Positions 1 to 7,259 of a stretch of DNA of 33,633 nt are shown here, piece after piece; the first letter of the stretch is position 1, and each line of letters opens with the position of its first letter. The position numbers and the translations under genes are program-made. This DNA comes from Bog-473 sp035552395. GTDB lineage: Bacteria > Actinomycetota > Acidimicrobiia > Acidimicrobiales > RAAP-2. The notes under the pieces were generated by a model that was given only the letters and a program-made list of their open reading frames with translations, was not told the DNA's origin and did not search any database. The stretch spans positions 1 through 33,633 of the forward strand of contig DASZLL010000091.1 of NCBI GenBank assembly GCA_035552395.1. The letters are read 5' to 3'.

Positions 1-455
1 AGCGTCGCCCGCACCGCCGTCTCCGAGATGACCGGGAAGATGTTCGCTTCCTTCCACTCAGGCGCGATCTCGGACCAGTCGTAGTACGAGGTCACCATCG
101 TGCCGCCGTCGACCGCCTCGAGCTCGTAGCCGTAGACGTGCCCGATCTGCGGCTTGATCTGACCGAGGATCGTCCACGCGATGGCCCGATCCTGCTCGTA
201 GCGGGAGATGTGAACGGTGACGTCGTACTTGCCCATTGGGTAGTCGTTCAGCGACTCGCGGTTCATGTGGATGACGAACTCGTCGCCCACCTTCGTCGCC
301 GGCGCTCCCGTCGAGCCCTGCAGCATGCCCGAGCTGTCGATGGTCACGTGGCCCTGGGGGTCGCACACCAACGAAAAAATGCGCGCCGCATCCGCCGGAA
401 TCAGGCGCCGGACCTCGATGCGCTCGGCCTTTTTTGCCTTCGTCTCTTCTGTCAT
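1..455 (-). CDS. SRPBCC-family protein (C-terminus off the window)
   Basis: The reading frame opens at ATG 455-453 and runs off the left edge, so only the first 151 residues are visible. The protein begins with a short Lys/Glu-rich stretch, followed by the START/polyketide-cyclase pattern: an early segment like 'RRLIPADAARIFSLVCDP', then alternating strands, then 'YDWSEIAPEWKEA' near the visible end. SRPBCC proteins form a helix-grip fold with a deep hydrophobic pocket that binds lipids, polyketides or aromatic ligands; many are cytosolic and of unknown substrate. No ribosome binding site is visible; a CACAAT sequence on the minus strand (467-462) lies 6 nt before the ATG and may be a -10 box for a leaderless mRNA. 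The fold is fairly sure; the substrate is not predictable. Confidence 0.75.
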   Translation of the reverse strand, partial: MTEETKAKKAERIEVRRLIPADAARIFSLVCDPQGHVTIDSSGMLQGSTGAPATKVGDEFVIHMNRESLNDYPMGKYDVTVHISRYEQDRAIAWTILGQIKPQIGHVYGYELEAVDGGTMVTSYYDWSEIAPEWKEANIFPVISETAVRAT

Positions 456-757
456 CGCCGCATTGTGCCACCGGACCCATGCCGGCGGCCGGGCCCATCC
501 GGCCGGCCGACGAGAATCGAAACGAGACGATCTCAGGGACATGTCTTGGAGGCAGCTGTGCCGCTGGACACCCTGAGCTGGCGTGGCCTCGCCCAGCGCG
601 CGTTGGGTCGTTCTCGCCACGGGCTTGCCGAAGAAGACAATCTGGTTGCCGTCTGGTTGCGGCACAACTTCCCGACAAAGTTTTCTTCGACAAGTGGGGT
701 TTCCGGAGGGATGTACAGGGGTAGTCCTGGGCCTGGGAAGAAACCGGAGGGAGAACG
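456..757. other. Intergenic stretch between divergent genes
   Basis: About 300 bases separate the divergent SRPBCC gene and the GH16 gene. Open frames here are short and look like noise. I see a likely ribosome binding site for GH16 (GGAGGG, 746-751) and a possible -10 for the left gene (CACAAT on the minus strand, 462-467). I recognise no RNA gene or riboswitch. Confidence 0.4.
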
Positions 758-760
758 GTG

Positions 761-1711
761 ATGCAATTATTGACGCCACGGCGGACAGCCGCGTTCGCGG
801 TCGCCGGCACGCTGCTGGGGTCGATGTTCGTGGTCGGGCTCACAACCGCCGGCGGCCCGACTCAGGTGTCCGCTGCGAGCACGAGTACGTGCGCCGGAAC
901 TTTGCCGCCGGTCGCATCTCCGACCGGACAGTGGTCCTGCACCCTCGACGACGAGTTCAACGGGACCTCTCTCGACACGACCAAGTGGCAGCCGATGCTG
1001 GCCAGCACGAGCGGCTACACAACAGGACCTTCCGGCTCCTCCGTCTGCTACGAGAACAACCCGGCCACGATTTCGGAATCAGGTGGCTACCTGAATCTCT
1101 CAGTCGTAGCGGCCGCGCAGGCATTCTCGTGCAAGGAGTTCAACAGTTTCAACCTCTGGACGAAGTACGAGGGGGGCATGGTCGACTCGATGGGACTCTT
1201 CAGCCAGCAATACGGCTACTTCCAAGTCCGGGCCGCGATGCCCGCGCAATCGACCCCCGGACTCCAAGAGACCCTGTGGCTCTACCCCGAGAACGAGACG
1301 CTCTACGGCCCGTGGCCCGACAGTGGCGAGATCGACTACGGCGAGTTCTACTCGGAGTACCCGAACAACGACATCCCAGTGGACCATTTTCCGGGCTCCA
1401 AGAACGATCCCAACGCCACCAACAACTACTGCACGCTGGCGGGTACGGCAACGGCAGGGCAGTTCAACACCTACGCCATCATGTGGACGCCGACCACCAT
1501 CACCACCTACTTCAACGGCGTGCCCTGCATGAGTGACGTCTATGCGCACTACGTGACATGGCCCGACAAGGCGCCCGCGCCGTTCAACCAGCCTTTCTTC
1601 CTGAACTTCACCGCCGCCCTCGGGAACGGCAGCGGCAATACCTTCACAGCCTCGAACACCAAGCTGCCGGCCACCACGAAGATCGACTGGGCCCGCGTCT
1701 GGCAGTACTGA
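761..1711 (+). CDS. Secreted GH16-family glycoside hydrolase
   Basis: A 316-residue protein with an N-terminal signal: Arg pair at 7-8, hydrophobic core about 11-29, Ala-rich likely cleavage near 38-40. The mature part is a single GH16 domain (beta-jelly roll), starting with 'DDEFNGTSLDTTKW', typical of laminarinase/lichenase-like enzymes. The catalytic motif ExDxxE is present as EIDYGE at 190-195, giving Glu190 as nucleophile and Glu195 as acid/base. The C-terminus 'KIDWARVWQY' is the usual last strand. There is no carbohydrate-binding module. Its expected job is extracellular cleavage of beta-1,3/1,4-glucans or a similar polysaccharide; substrate is not determinable here. The ribosome site GGAGGG (746-751) is 9 nt from ATG 761; a GTG at 758 is an in-frame alternative. 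It stands alone and converges on the exporter gene. Confidence 0.9.
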   Translation: MQLLTPRRTAAFAVAGTLLGSMFVVGLTTAGGPTQVSAASTSTCAGTLPPVASPTGQWSCTLDDEFNGTSLDTTKWQPMLASTSGYTTGPSGSSVCYENNPATISESGGYLNLSVVAAAQAFSCKEFNSFNLWTKYEGGMVDSMGLFSQQYGYFQVRAAMPAQSTPGLQETLWLYPENETLYGPWPDSGEIDYGEFYSEYPNNDIPVDHFPGSKNDPNATNNYCTLAGTATAGQFNTYAIMWTPTTITTYFNGVPCMSDVYAHYVTWPDKAPAPFNQPFFLNFTAALGNGSGNTFTASNTKLPATTKIDWARVWQY

Positions 1712-1713
1712 CC

Positions 1714-1767
1714 CGCGCCAGACGCGCCAGCCGCGCCAGACGCGCCAGACGCGCCAGCCGCGCCAGC
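1714..1767. repeat. Six-copy 9-bp tandem repeat
   Basis: Six perfect-length copies of CGCGCCAG(A/C) lie head to tail (1714, 1723, 1732, 1741, 1750, 1759), with the last base alternating in the order A C A A C C. The array fills almost all the space between the stop codons of two convergent genes (1711 and 1773). It is outside both coding sequences. It is not itself an inverted repeat, so it is not a classical terminator; polymerase slippage is a likely origin. Confidence 0.9.
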
Positions 1768-1772
1768 CGCCC

Positions 1773-3512
1773 TTAGTCCTCGTCCGGCCACAGTGCCGCC
1801 ACGAGCTCCGGGCTCTCGCTGGCCGGCACCTCCGATCGCGGCGCCTGCTCTGACTTCGGGCGCTGCGGCCCGCGGGCGAGCGACGCCAGCGCCGCGACAA
1901 AAGCGAGGCCGGCCGAGACCGCGAACACGATCGTGAGGCCGTGATGGAACGGTGCCGAGATCAAGTCGGGAAAGAACTCCTTGCCCGTGAGCACACGTTG
2001 CGCCTCTGAAGGCAGCGACGCCAGCGTGCCGCCCATCGAGAGCAGGTGGCGGAGCGGGTTCACGCCGAGCACAGCGGCGAAGAGCGACGAGACGGGGGGC
2101 AGGTTCGCGATGTGATGCGCCACGGAGTGCGCGACGCCCTGGTGCTGCAGTCCCTTTGTGAGCGTCGTCGGGAGCGTGCCGGCCAAGCCGGCGATCATCA
2201 GCGAGAAGAACACGCCGATCGACAGCGCGGTCCCGGAGTTCTGGAACGTCGCCCGCATCCCCGACGCGGCGCCGCGCTGATCGGCCGGCACGCTGCTCAT
2301 GATGGACGAAGTGTTCGGTGCGCTGAACATGCCGATGCCGATGCCGTTGATGGCGATCAGGGTGGCGAAGGCCGGGTAGTCGAAGTCGACCGGCAACAGC
2401 ATCAGGCCGATGAAGCTGGCGCCGTAGACGAGCATGCCGACGGTGGCGAAGCCCCGGGCGCCGTAGCGGTCGGATAGATAGCCCGACAGCGGGCCCGAGA
2501 CCAGGAACCCCGCTGTCAATGGCAACAGGAAGATGCCGGCCCACAGCGGCGTGGAGCTGTAGTCGTAGCCGTGCAAAGGGAGCCAGATGCCCTGCAGCCA
2601 GATCACGAGCATGAACTGGAGCCCGCCCTGGCCGAGCCGGGCCGCGAAGCTGGCGACATTGCCGGCCGCAAAGGCGCGGATGCGGAACAGCGCCGGCTGG
2701 AACATCGGGTCGGCCACCTTGGTCTCGATCACCGTGAACGCGGCGAGCAGCGCCAGGCCACCGAAGAGCAACGCGAGGACTTCGGGGTTGGTCCAGCCCA
2801 TTGTTTGCCCGTGATAGGGCTGGATCCCGATCGTGATGGCGACCAGCAGTGAGCCGAGACCCACCGCGAACGTGATGTTGCCCCACCAGTCCATGCGGCC
2901 GCCCGACTTTTGCCCCACCTCGCGCAGCCGGTAGTAGGCCCACAGCGTGCCGAAGACGCCAACCGGCACATTGACCCAGAACACGGCGCGCCAGTCCCAT
3001 ATGGCGAGCACCCCGCCAAGGACAAGACCGATGAACTGGCCGGCCAGGCCGGCCACCTGATTGATCCCGAGGGCGAAGCCGCGTTGGTCCTCGGGGAAGG
3101 CGTCGGTGAGGATCGCCGCCGAGTTGGCCATCAGCATTGACCCGCCGATGGCCTGGAGGAAGCGCCACCCGATCAGCCATATGGCGGCCTTGCTGCCGAG
3201 GAACGGGTCGAACGACAGGAGGATCGACGCCACCGTGAAGACGGCAAACCCCGCGTTGTAGATCTTGACCCGCCCGAACATGTCGCCCAGACGCCCGAGG
3301 CTGACGACGAACACCGCCTGCACCAGGCGGTAGCCCATGATCATCCAGAGCAGGTAGGTGATGTTGCCCGGCGCCAGTGGATCGAGGTGAATGCCTCGGA
3401 AGATGGCGGGTAGGGCGATGATGACGATCGAGCCGTCGAGGACGGCCATGAACGTCGCGGCCGTCGTGTTGGCCAGTGCCACCCACTTGTAGCGGTCGTC
3501 GAACTTTGCCAT
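1773..3512 (-). CDS. DHA2-type MFS drug/metabolite exporter
   Basis: A 579-residue, strongly hydrophobic protein with the family signatures of 14-helix (EmrB/QacA-like) proton antiporters. Motif D1 reads LDGSIVIIALPAI (about 25-37) in helix 1 and motif A reads GRLGDMFGRVK (about 73-83) in the helix 2-3 loop. A later 'GPLSGYLSDRYGARGF' repeats the loop pattern in the second half. The C-terminal tail is charged and ends DED. It should sit in the cytoplasmic membrane and export a hydrophobic compound in exchange for protons. The frame continues far upstream, but the start is placed at ATG 3512-3510 because upstream codons overlap the MarR gene and lack family character. A weak GGTGG precedes the ATG. 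It lies 59 bp downstream of the MarR gene on the same strand, the usual regulator-pump pair; its ligand is unknown. Confidence 0.9.
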   Translation of the reverse strand: MAKFDDRYKWVALANTTAATFMAVLDGSIVIIALPAIFRGIHLDPLAPGNITYLLWMIMGYRLVQAVFVVSLGRLGDMFGRVKIYNAGFAVFTVASILLSFDPFLGSKAAIWLIGWRFLQAIGGSMLMANSAAILTDAFPEDQRGFALGINQVAGLAGQFIGLVLGGVLAIWDWRAVFWVNVPVGVFGTLWAYYRLREVGQKSGGRMDWWGNITFAVGLGSLLVAITIGIQPYHGQTMGWTNPEVLALLFGGLALLAAFTVIETKVADPMFQPALFRIRAFAAGNVASFAARLGQGGLQFMLVIWLQGIWLPLHGYDYSSTPLWAGIFLLPLTAGFLVSGPLSGYLSDRYGARGFATVGMLVYGASFIGLMLLPVDFDYPAFATLIAINGIGIGMFSAPNTSSIMSSVPADQRGAASGMRATFQNSGTALSIGVFFSLMIAGLAGTLPTTLTKGLQHQGVAHSVAHHIANLPPVSSLFAAVLGVNPLRHLLSMGGTLASLPSEAQRVLTGKEFFPDLISAPFHHGLTIVFAVSAGLAFVAALASLARGPQRPKSEQAPRSEVPASESPELVAALWPDED

Positions 3513-3571
3513 GCCACCATTGCGAGCGGCCGGACCGTCCGGCTCTCCGGCAGGTTGGTGGCGTCGGGCCA

Positions 3572-4018
3572 TCAAATGTGCTGGGCGAGACGCTCGATCA
3601 GTGGTGCAGCCACCTGCAACTGCTTGAGTTCGGCCCGCGTGAATGAGGACTCGAGGGCCTCCGACAGATGTTCGCTGCGCGCACTGCGACGGCGCTGCAG
3701 CCAATCGGTGCCGGCCGCCGTGAGCGAGAGGATGGCGCGCCGGCCGTCCGACGGGTCGGGTCCCCGTTCGACGAAACCCCGTTCCTCCAACGCAGCGACG
3801 GTCGCGCCGACGGACTGGGGACTGATCCGCTCGAGCCGGGCCAACTCCGCCGCCGTCGTGGGGCCAGTGCGGTCGAGCCGGGCCAAGGCCGACGTCTCGG
3901 ACGACGTCAGGTCGCCCTCGACCGCCTGGGTCTGGCGCAGGCGCTGGACGAGCAGCCGCACGCTCGCCTGCAGCGCTCCGGCGACATCGTCGATCAGCGG
4001 GTCTCGTGATCCGGGCAT
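3572..4018 (-). CDS. MarR-family transcriptional regulator
   Basis: A 148-residue protein with the MarR winged-helix layout. An N-terminal dimerisation helix is followed by a helix-turn-helix around 55-80 (segments 'TTAAELARLERISPQSVGAT' and 'VAALEERGFVERG'), then the wing with the diagnostic 'DPSDGRRAILSLTAAG' (about 87-102), and a C-terminal dimerisation helix. MarR proteins usually repress their own gene and a neighbouring transporter and let go when a small aromatic or lipophilic ligand binds. Here the exporter gene is directly downstream, so self-regulation of a regulator-pump operon is likely. The start ATG (4018-4016) has no clear ribosome site. A likely -10 box and a palindrome sit directly upstream, annotated separately. 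Confidence 0.9.
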   Translation of the reverse strand: MPGSRDPLIDDVAGALQASVRLLVQRLRQTQAVEGDLTSSETSALARLDRTGPTTAAELARLERISPQSVGATVAALEERGFVERGPDPSDGRRAILSLTAAGTDWLQRRRSARSEHLSEALESSFTRAELKQLQVAAPLIERLAQHI

Positions 4019-4028
4019 GCAATAGGTC

Positions 4029-4047
4029 AGTTTAGGCTAATAAGCCT
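4029..4047 (-). promoter_or_regulatory. Candidate MarR promoter and operator
   Basis: On the minus strand TAAACT (4034-4029) is a good -10 hexamer ending 10 nt before the regulator's ATG, implying a leader of only a few bases. Abutting its upstream edge is the palindrome AGGCT-AATA-AGCCT (4034-4047), two perfect 5-bp arms around a 4-bp centre. A dimer bound there would block the promoter, as expected for autoregulation. The rest of the gap up to the next gene (to 4214) holds a direct repeat of CCTGTCCCG (near 4060 and 4085) and short hairpins, but no gene. Confidence 0.45.
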
Positions 4048-4214
4048 TGCCTTACTACCTGTCCCGACGCTCAGCGTTCTGGCCTGTCCCGTACGGAGAT
4101 GCCTTGCCACTCCAGGAGAAGCTTGGAGAGCAGCACCGCCTGGCGCGAATCGAGCCGGGATCCTTGCAGTTGAGTCGACTCACGCGGGGTCTGCGCCAGG
4201 CCCGCGGGGCGCAC

Positions 4215-4874
4215 TTATTTGCGTCCGTCGCTCTCTGGGCCCCGTACGATCGACGCATCCAGCCCCAACAGCTCCACCGTCGTGGCCCCGTTGCGCAACG
4301 CCGTAAAGAACCCCGCCTCCTTGGCCTCTCGCTCTCTACCCGCCGCCAGCACGTCGTCCAGCACACCCCCCGGCACGAACGTGACCCCGTCCACGTCGGC
4401 CACGACCCAATCTCCCGCCGATACCTCGACCCCCCCGACCCGGACGGGCAGCCCGACCGTGCCCGGCTTGTCCTTGGTCGCGCCGGTCAACGCGATGCCC
4501 GCCGAGAAGACCGGGAAGCGGTGCGCTTCCAACGCGCCCACGTCGCGCACGCCTCCGTCGATCACGAGGCCTGCCAGCCCAGCGGCCTCCGCCGCCGTCG
4601 TCAGGACTTCACCCCAGTAGCCGCGATCGACCACCTGCCCGACGTCGACTACCAGGGCGCTGCCGCGCGGCGCCTTCGTCACTGCCACGTGGACGGCAAG
4701 GTTGTCGCCCGGCGTGCACCCGACCGGATACGCCGGCGCCGCGATCAATGCGCCGGGCCATGCCGGCCGCAGCCGACGGTGCACCGCGCGCCCACCGGAC
4801 TCCCCCAGGGTCGCCGACCCGAGCCCGGCCAAGGCCGTTGCCACGTCCTCGCCCCTTGTGTTGGATTCGGCCAC
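4215..4874 (-). CDS. RraA-like / HMG aldolase family protein
   Basis: A 219-residue protein of the RraA/4-hydroxy-4-methyl-2-oxoglutarate aldolase fold (older databases: 'dimethylmenaquinone methyltransferase'). The key signature is IDGGVRD (106-111 region: Arg110, Asp111), which in the aldolases binds substrate and, through Asp, the divalent metal. Other family marks are 'GYWGEVLTTAA' (85-95) and 'GDWVVADVDGVTFVP' further on. With Arg/Asp and the WGE segment kept, it may be an active metal-dependent retro-aldolase or oxaloacetate decarboxylase rather than an RNase E inhibitor; the substrate is open. The GTG start at 4874 is chosen because a perfect ribosome site lies 6 nt upstream; an upstream ATG (4898) has none. 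It is divergent from the ThuA-like gene, in a neighbourhood of aldolases and dehydrogenases. Confidence 0.85.
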   Translation of the reverse strand: MAESNTRGEDVATALAGLGSATLGESGGRAVHRRLRPAWPGALIAAPAYPVGCTPGDNLAVHVAVTKAPRGSALVVDVGQVVDRGYWGEVLTTAAEAAGLAGLVIDGGVRDVGALEAHRFPVFSAGIALTGATKDKPGTVGLPVRVGGVEVSAGDWVVADVDGVTFVPGGVLDDVLAAGREREAKEAGFFTALRNGATTVELLGLDASIVRGPESDGRK

Positions 4875-4880
4875 GTCGAT

Positions 4881-4887
4881 CCTCCTT
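4881..4887 (-). promoter_or_regulatory. Ribosome binding site fixing the GTG start
   Basis: AAGGAGG on the minus strand, 6 nt before GTG 4874. It is the strongest Shine-Dalgarno sequence near this gene and shows that the longer open frame starting at 4955 or 4898 is not the real protein. Confidence 0.75.
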
Positions 4888-4950
4888 GCTCCGGTCATGC
4901 ACCGGTGCCGTCGTGCATTGGACCACCCAGCGGCGGCGGTGCACCAGCCG

Positions 4951-4956
4951 TACACT
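4951..4956 (+). promoter_or_regulatory. -10 box, leaderless start of the ThuA-like gene
   Basis: TACACT followed by exactly 7 nt and then ATG 4964. No ribosome site is present. The same hexamer with the same spacing stands before the tRNA-Lys gene at 33362. Confidence 0.55.
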
Positions 4957-4963
4957 CCGCCCG

Positions 4964-5656
4964 ATGGCCGACACCATGCTGATCGTGACGCAGGTCGCCC
5001 CGTACGTCGATGGGCCCGCGGGCGTCCACGGCACCCTGGCCCAGGCGACGACCGGTCTGTCCGAGCTCGCCGGACTCGCCGGGCTCTCGCCGACGGTGGT
5101 GGCCGACGTGCGCGACCTGTCCCCGCACCAGCTCGCTTCGGCCCGCGTGCTCGCTCTCTTCACCATCGGCGAGACGCCGTGGTCGGACGAACAAAAGAAG
5201 GCTGCGCAGGGCGCCTGGGGCGACGGGCAGCTGCGCGCCCTCGGTGTGCACTCCGCCACCGATGCCAGCCACATGTGGCCCGAGTACGGCGACATCCTGG
5301 GTGCTCGTTTCGATGGCCATCCCTGGACCCAGGACTTTGCCATCGACGTGGTCGACGCGACGCATCCCGCCACGGCCCACCTTGGTGAACAGTGGGACTG
5401 GCGTGACGAGGTCTATCTGTTCCGCGACCTGCGACCCGACGCCCGCGTCCTCCTGCGTCTGGGCGAGGACCAGGTCGACCTCTCGTCGCCCGGCGGCCGG
5501 GTGCCCGACTGCGGCTTCCCGCTCGCCTGGTGCATCGAGGACGGCGTGGCCCGCAGCTTTTACACCGCGCTCGGCCACTTCCCCTTGGCCTGGGAGCTGC
5601 CTGTCTACCTGCGCCACCTGGCGGGCGGCCTCGCCTGGCTCACCGAGAACGCCTAA
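4964..5656 (+). CDS. ThuA-like domain protein
   Basis: A 230-residue cytosolic protein with the ThuA fold (class-I glutamine-amidotransferase-like). The family pattern is a first beta strand 'MLIVTQVAPY', then 'VHSATDASHMWPEYGDILGARFDGHPW' with the Gly-x-His/Trp and 'F.GHP' positions, a mid segment with 'HPATAHLGEQWDWRDEVY', and near the end 'GVARSFYTALGHFPLAW'. ThuA proteins are linked to sugar utilisation and are often found with oxidoreductases, but no reaction is established for most of them. Start ATG 4964 fits the -10 box 7 nt upstream; ATG 4976 is an in-frame alternative. The gene's stop codon (TAA, 5654-5656) is part of the promoter of the next gene, so the two are adjacent but probably separately initiated. 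Confidence 0.85.
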   Translation: MADTMLIVTQVAPYVDGPAGVHGTLAQATTGLSELAGLAGLSPTVVADVRDLSPHQLASARVLALFTIGETPWSDEQKKAAQGAWGDGQLRALGVHSATDASHMWPEYGDILGARFDGHPWTQDFAIDVVDATHPATAHLGEQWDWRDEVYLFRDLRPDARVLLRLGEDQVDLSSPGGRVPDCGFPLAWCIEDGVARSFYTALGHFPLAWELPVYLRHLAGGLAWLTENA

Positions 5657-5673
5657 CCTGACGCCCATGTCAG
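5654..5673 (+). promoter_or_regulatory. -10 box and overlapping CTGAC-N6-GTCAG operator
   Basis: TAACCT (5654-5659) is a -10 hexamer 7 nt before ATG 5667, with no ribosome site: a leaderless start. Overlapping it is the perfect palindrome CTGAC-GCCCAT-GTCAG (5658-5673), which runs over the transcription start and the first codons of the alcohol dehydrogenase. A protein bound here would block initiation. The same 16-bp element is found at 9827 and 33271. Confidence 0.55.
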
Positions 5674-6752
5674 GGTCATCGGGGGGACCGATCGCCGGCC
5701 CGCTCCCCGACGTCATGGCCGCCGCGGTCTATCAGTCGCCGGGCGTGGTCACCGTCGAGGAACGCCCCGTGCCGCGCCCGGGATCCGATCAGGTGGTCGT
5801 GCGCGTGGATTCGTGCGGCATTTGCGGCTCCGACATCCACCAATTGCGCGACGGATGGGGACTCCCAGCGGGCGTCGTCGCGGGACACGAGTGGAGCGGG
5901 GTCATCGCCGCAGTGGGCGACGACGTCACGAGCTGGTCCGTGGGCGAGCTCGTGGTGGGCGGCGCCTCTCCAAAGTGCGGCACGTGCCGGCGTTGCCTCG
6001 AGGGCAAGCCGTCGCAGTGCGAGAACCGCCACTCCATGACCAGTGAGCACACCGACGGCGCGTTCGCCGAGTACATCGTGGCCCGCGCTGCCGGCGTCGT
6101 CCGCCTGCCCACGGGACTGGCCCCGCGACACGCCGCCTTGGCCGAGCCGCTGTCGGTCGCCCTGCACGGCATCACTCGCTCGGCCGCCGGCCCCGGCGAC
6201 ACCGTCATGGTGTTCGGAGCCGGGCCCATCGGTGCGCTCAGCATCGCCGCCCTGCGCGCCATGGGCATCACCGACATCACGGCCGTCGAGCCAAACGAGA
6301 GTCGTCGTCGGTTGGCCGCCGCCCTGGGGGCGAAGGAGGTCGTGGACCCGGCCGATCTCGAGGTGTTCCCGTCCTGGGAGCCCGAACGCCAGGCCGCCCG
6401 GGCCGCCCACGTCGTGCTGGAGTGTTCGGGGCACAGGGCGGCGCTCGAGACCGCCTTCTGCCAGGTGCGCCGCGGCGGCATTTTGGTCATGGTCGGCGCG
6501 GGCATCGATCATCCAACCTTCGACATCAACCGCATGATCCTGAACGAGCTCACCGTGACCGGCTCGTTCATCTACGACCTCGGAGGCTTCGAGCGGGCCC
6601 TCGAGATGCTCGCTTCCGACGGCTTCCCGGCCGAACAGCTGATCGAGCCGGGCACCATCGGCTTGGGCGGCATCGTCGATGCGCTCGAAGGCCTCGCCGT
6701 CGGCAAGATCGTCGGCAAGGTGATGGTCACCCCGGAAGCGGAGGCACGCTGA
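5667..6752 (+). CDS. Zinc-dependent alcohol/polyol dehydrogenase (MDR family)
   Basis: A 361-residue medium-chain dehydrogenase. After an extended Gly/Pro-rich N-terminus comes the GroES-like catalytic domain with the active-site Cys in 'SCGICGSD' (Cys50, Cys53), 'GHEW' (His74, Glu75), and the structural zinc lobe with four Cys (104, 107, 110, 118). The Rossmann NAD(P) site is 'VFGAGPIGALS' in the mid-region, followed by the usual 'ECSG' strand. This set matches threonine/sorbitol/butanediol-type dehydrogenases, which oxidise a secondary alcohol to a ketone. Substrate cannot be fixed. The frame is open far upstream, but ATG 5667 fits the leaderless promoter and leaves a normal family length. 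The next gene starts inside the stop codon (TGATG), so the two are translationally coupled. Confidence 0.92.
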   Translation: MSGSSGGPIAGPLPDVMAAAVYQSPGVVTVEERPVPRPGSDQVVVRVDSCGICGSDIHQLRDGWGLPAGVVAGHEWSGVIAAVGDDVTSWSVGELVVGGASPKCGTCRRCLEGKPSQCENRHSMTSEHTDGAFAEYIVARAAGVVRLPTGLAPRHAALAEPLSVALHGITRSAAGPGDTVMVFGAGPIGALSIAALRAMGITDITAVEPNESRRRLAAALGAKEVVDPADLEVFPSWEPERQAARAAHVVLECSGHRAALETAFCQVRRGGILVMVGAGIDHPTFDINRMILNELTVTGSFIYDLGGFERALEMLASDGFPAEQLIEPGTIGLGGIVDALEGLAVGKIVGKVMVTPEAEAR

Positions 6753-7225
6753 TGCCACATCCCTACTATCCGGCCGGCAATCCACGCTTCAACCACGTTG
6801 CCATGTCGCTGCCGGCCGACCTGCTCGGCGAGGAGAGTCGGGGCGAGATCTGTACCTTTTTCAAAGAGGTGCTCGGGTTCGACGAGATGGCCGTCATGAC
6901 GGAAGACCGCCGGCGCCTCATCCTCAGTTGCGTGCACTGGGACCAGTTCATCTTCCTCATCTCCGAGGACGAGCCGATGCGCTGCCCCCGCATGGACCAC
7001 TACGGCTTCGCCGTGAACTCGCTCGACGATCTGCGCGGCATCCGGGATCGGGCCGAGGCCTTTCGCCAGAAGGACGACCGCATGGACCTGATCGACTTGC
7101 ATGTCGACGACCAAGGCATGGTCAAGATCCACTCGATCTACATGCGCCACATCCTCCCGATGACCTGCGAGATCCAATACTGGGAGTTCCCCGAACCCGC
7201 CGAAGCGGGGGCGTCCGCGCGCTGA
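6752..7225 (+). CDS. VOC-superfamily (glyoxalase-like) protein
   Basis: A 157-residue protein with the vicinal-oxygen-chelate layout. An N-terminal 'FNHVAMSLP' carries the first candidate metal ligand His15, 'GEICTFFKEVLGFDEM' is the typical helix, 'DHYGFAV' carries a mid-protein His, and the last strand 'CEIQYWEFPE' ends with the expected Glu. VOC proteins are metal-dependent isomerases, lyases or dioxygenases. Its ATG overlaps the stop of the dehydrogenase in TGATG, so both products are made together and may act on the same metabolite. The stop codon lies within a near-copy of the CTGAC-N6-GTCAG palindrome. Specific function unknown. Confidence 0.75.
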   Translation: MPHPYYPAGNPRFNHVAMSLPADLLGEESRGEICTFFKEVLGFDEMAVMTEDRRRLILSCVHWDQFIFLISEDEPMRCPRMDHYGFAVNSLDDLRGIRDRAEAFRQKDDRMDLIDLHVDDQGMVKIHSIYMRHILPMTCEIQYWEFPEPAEAGASAR

Positions 7226-7253
7226 GGCGAATGTCAGACCGCGCCGCTACGGT
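7222..7253 (+). promoter_or_regulatory. -10 box with upstream near-match operator
   Basis: TACGGT (7248-7253) is followed by 6 nt and ATG 7260, with no ribosome site. Ten bases upstream is CTGAG-GCGAAT-GTCAG (7222-7237), one mismatch from the CTGAC-N6-GTCAG palindrome, placed where the -35 element would lie. Confidence 0.45.
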
Positions 7254-7259
7254 GCGGGC

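Noticed and set aside
3513..4022. Upstream extension of the exporter frame
   Set aside because: It overlaps the MarR gene on the same strand in another frame and lacks membrane or family character; the exporter starts at 3512.
4029..4050. DtxR/IdeR iron box (TTAGGCTAA...)
   Set aside because: Only one half resembles the 19-bp iron-box consensus; the simple AGGCT/AGCCT palindrome at the MarR gene explains it better.
4047..4982. Plus-strand open frame of 311 codons
   Set aside because: Antisense to the RraA-like gene, Arg/Pro/Gln-rich without a motif.
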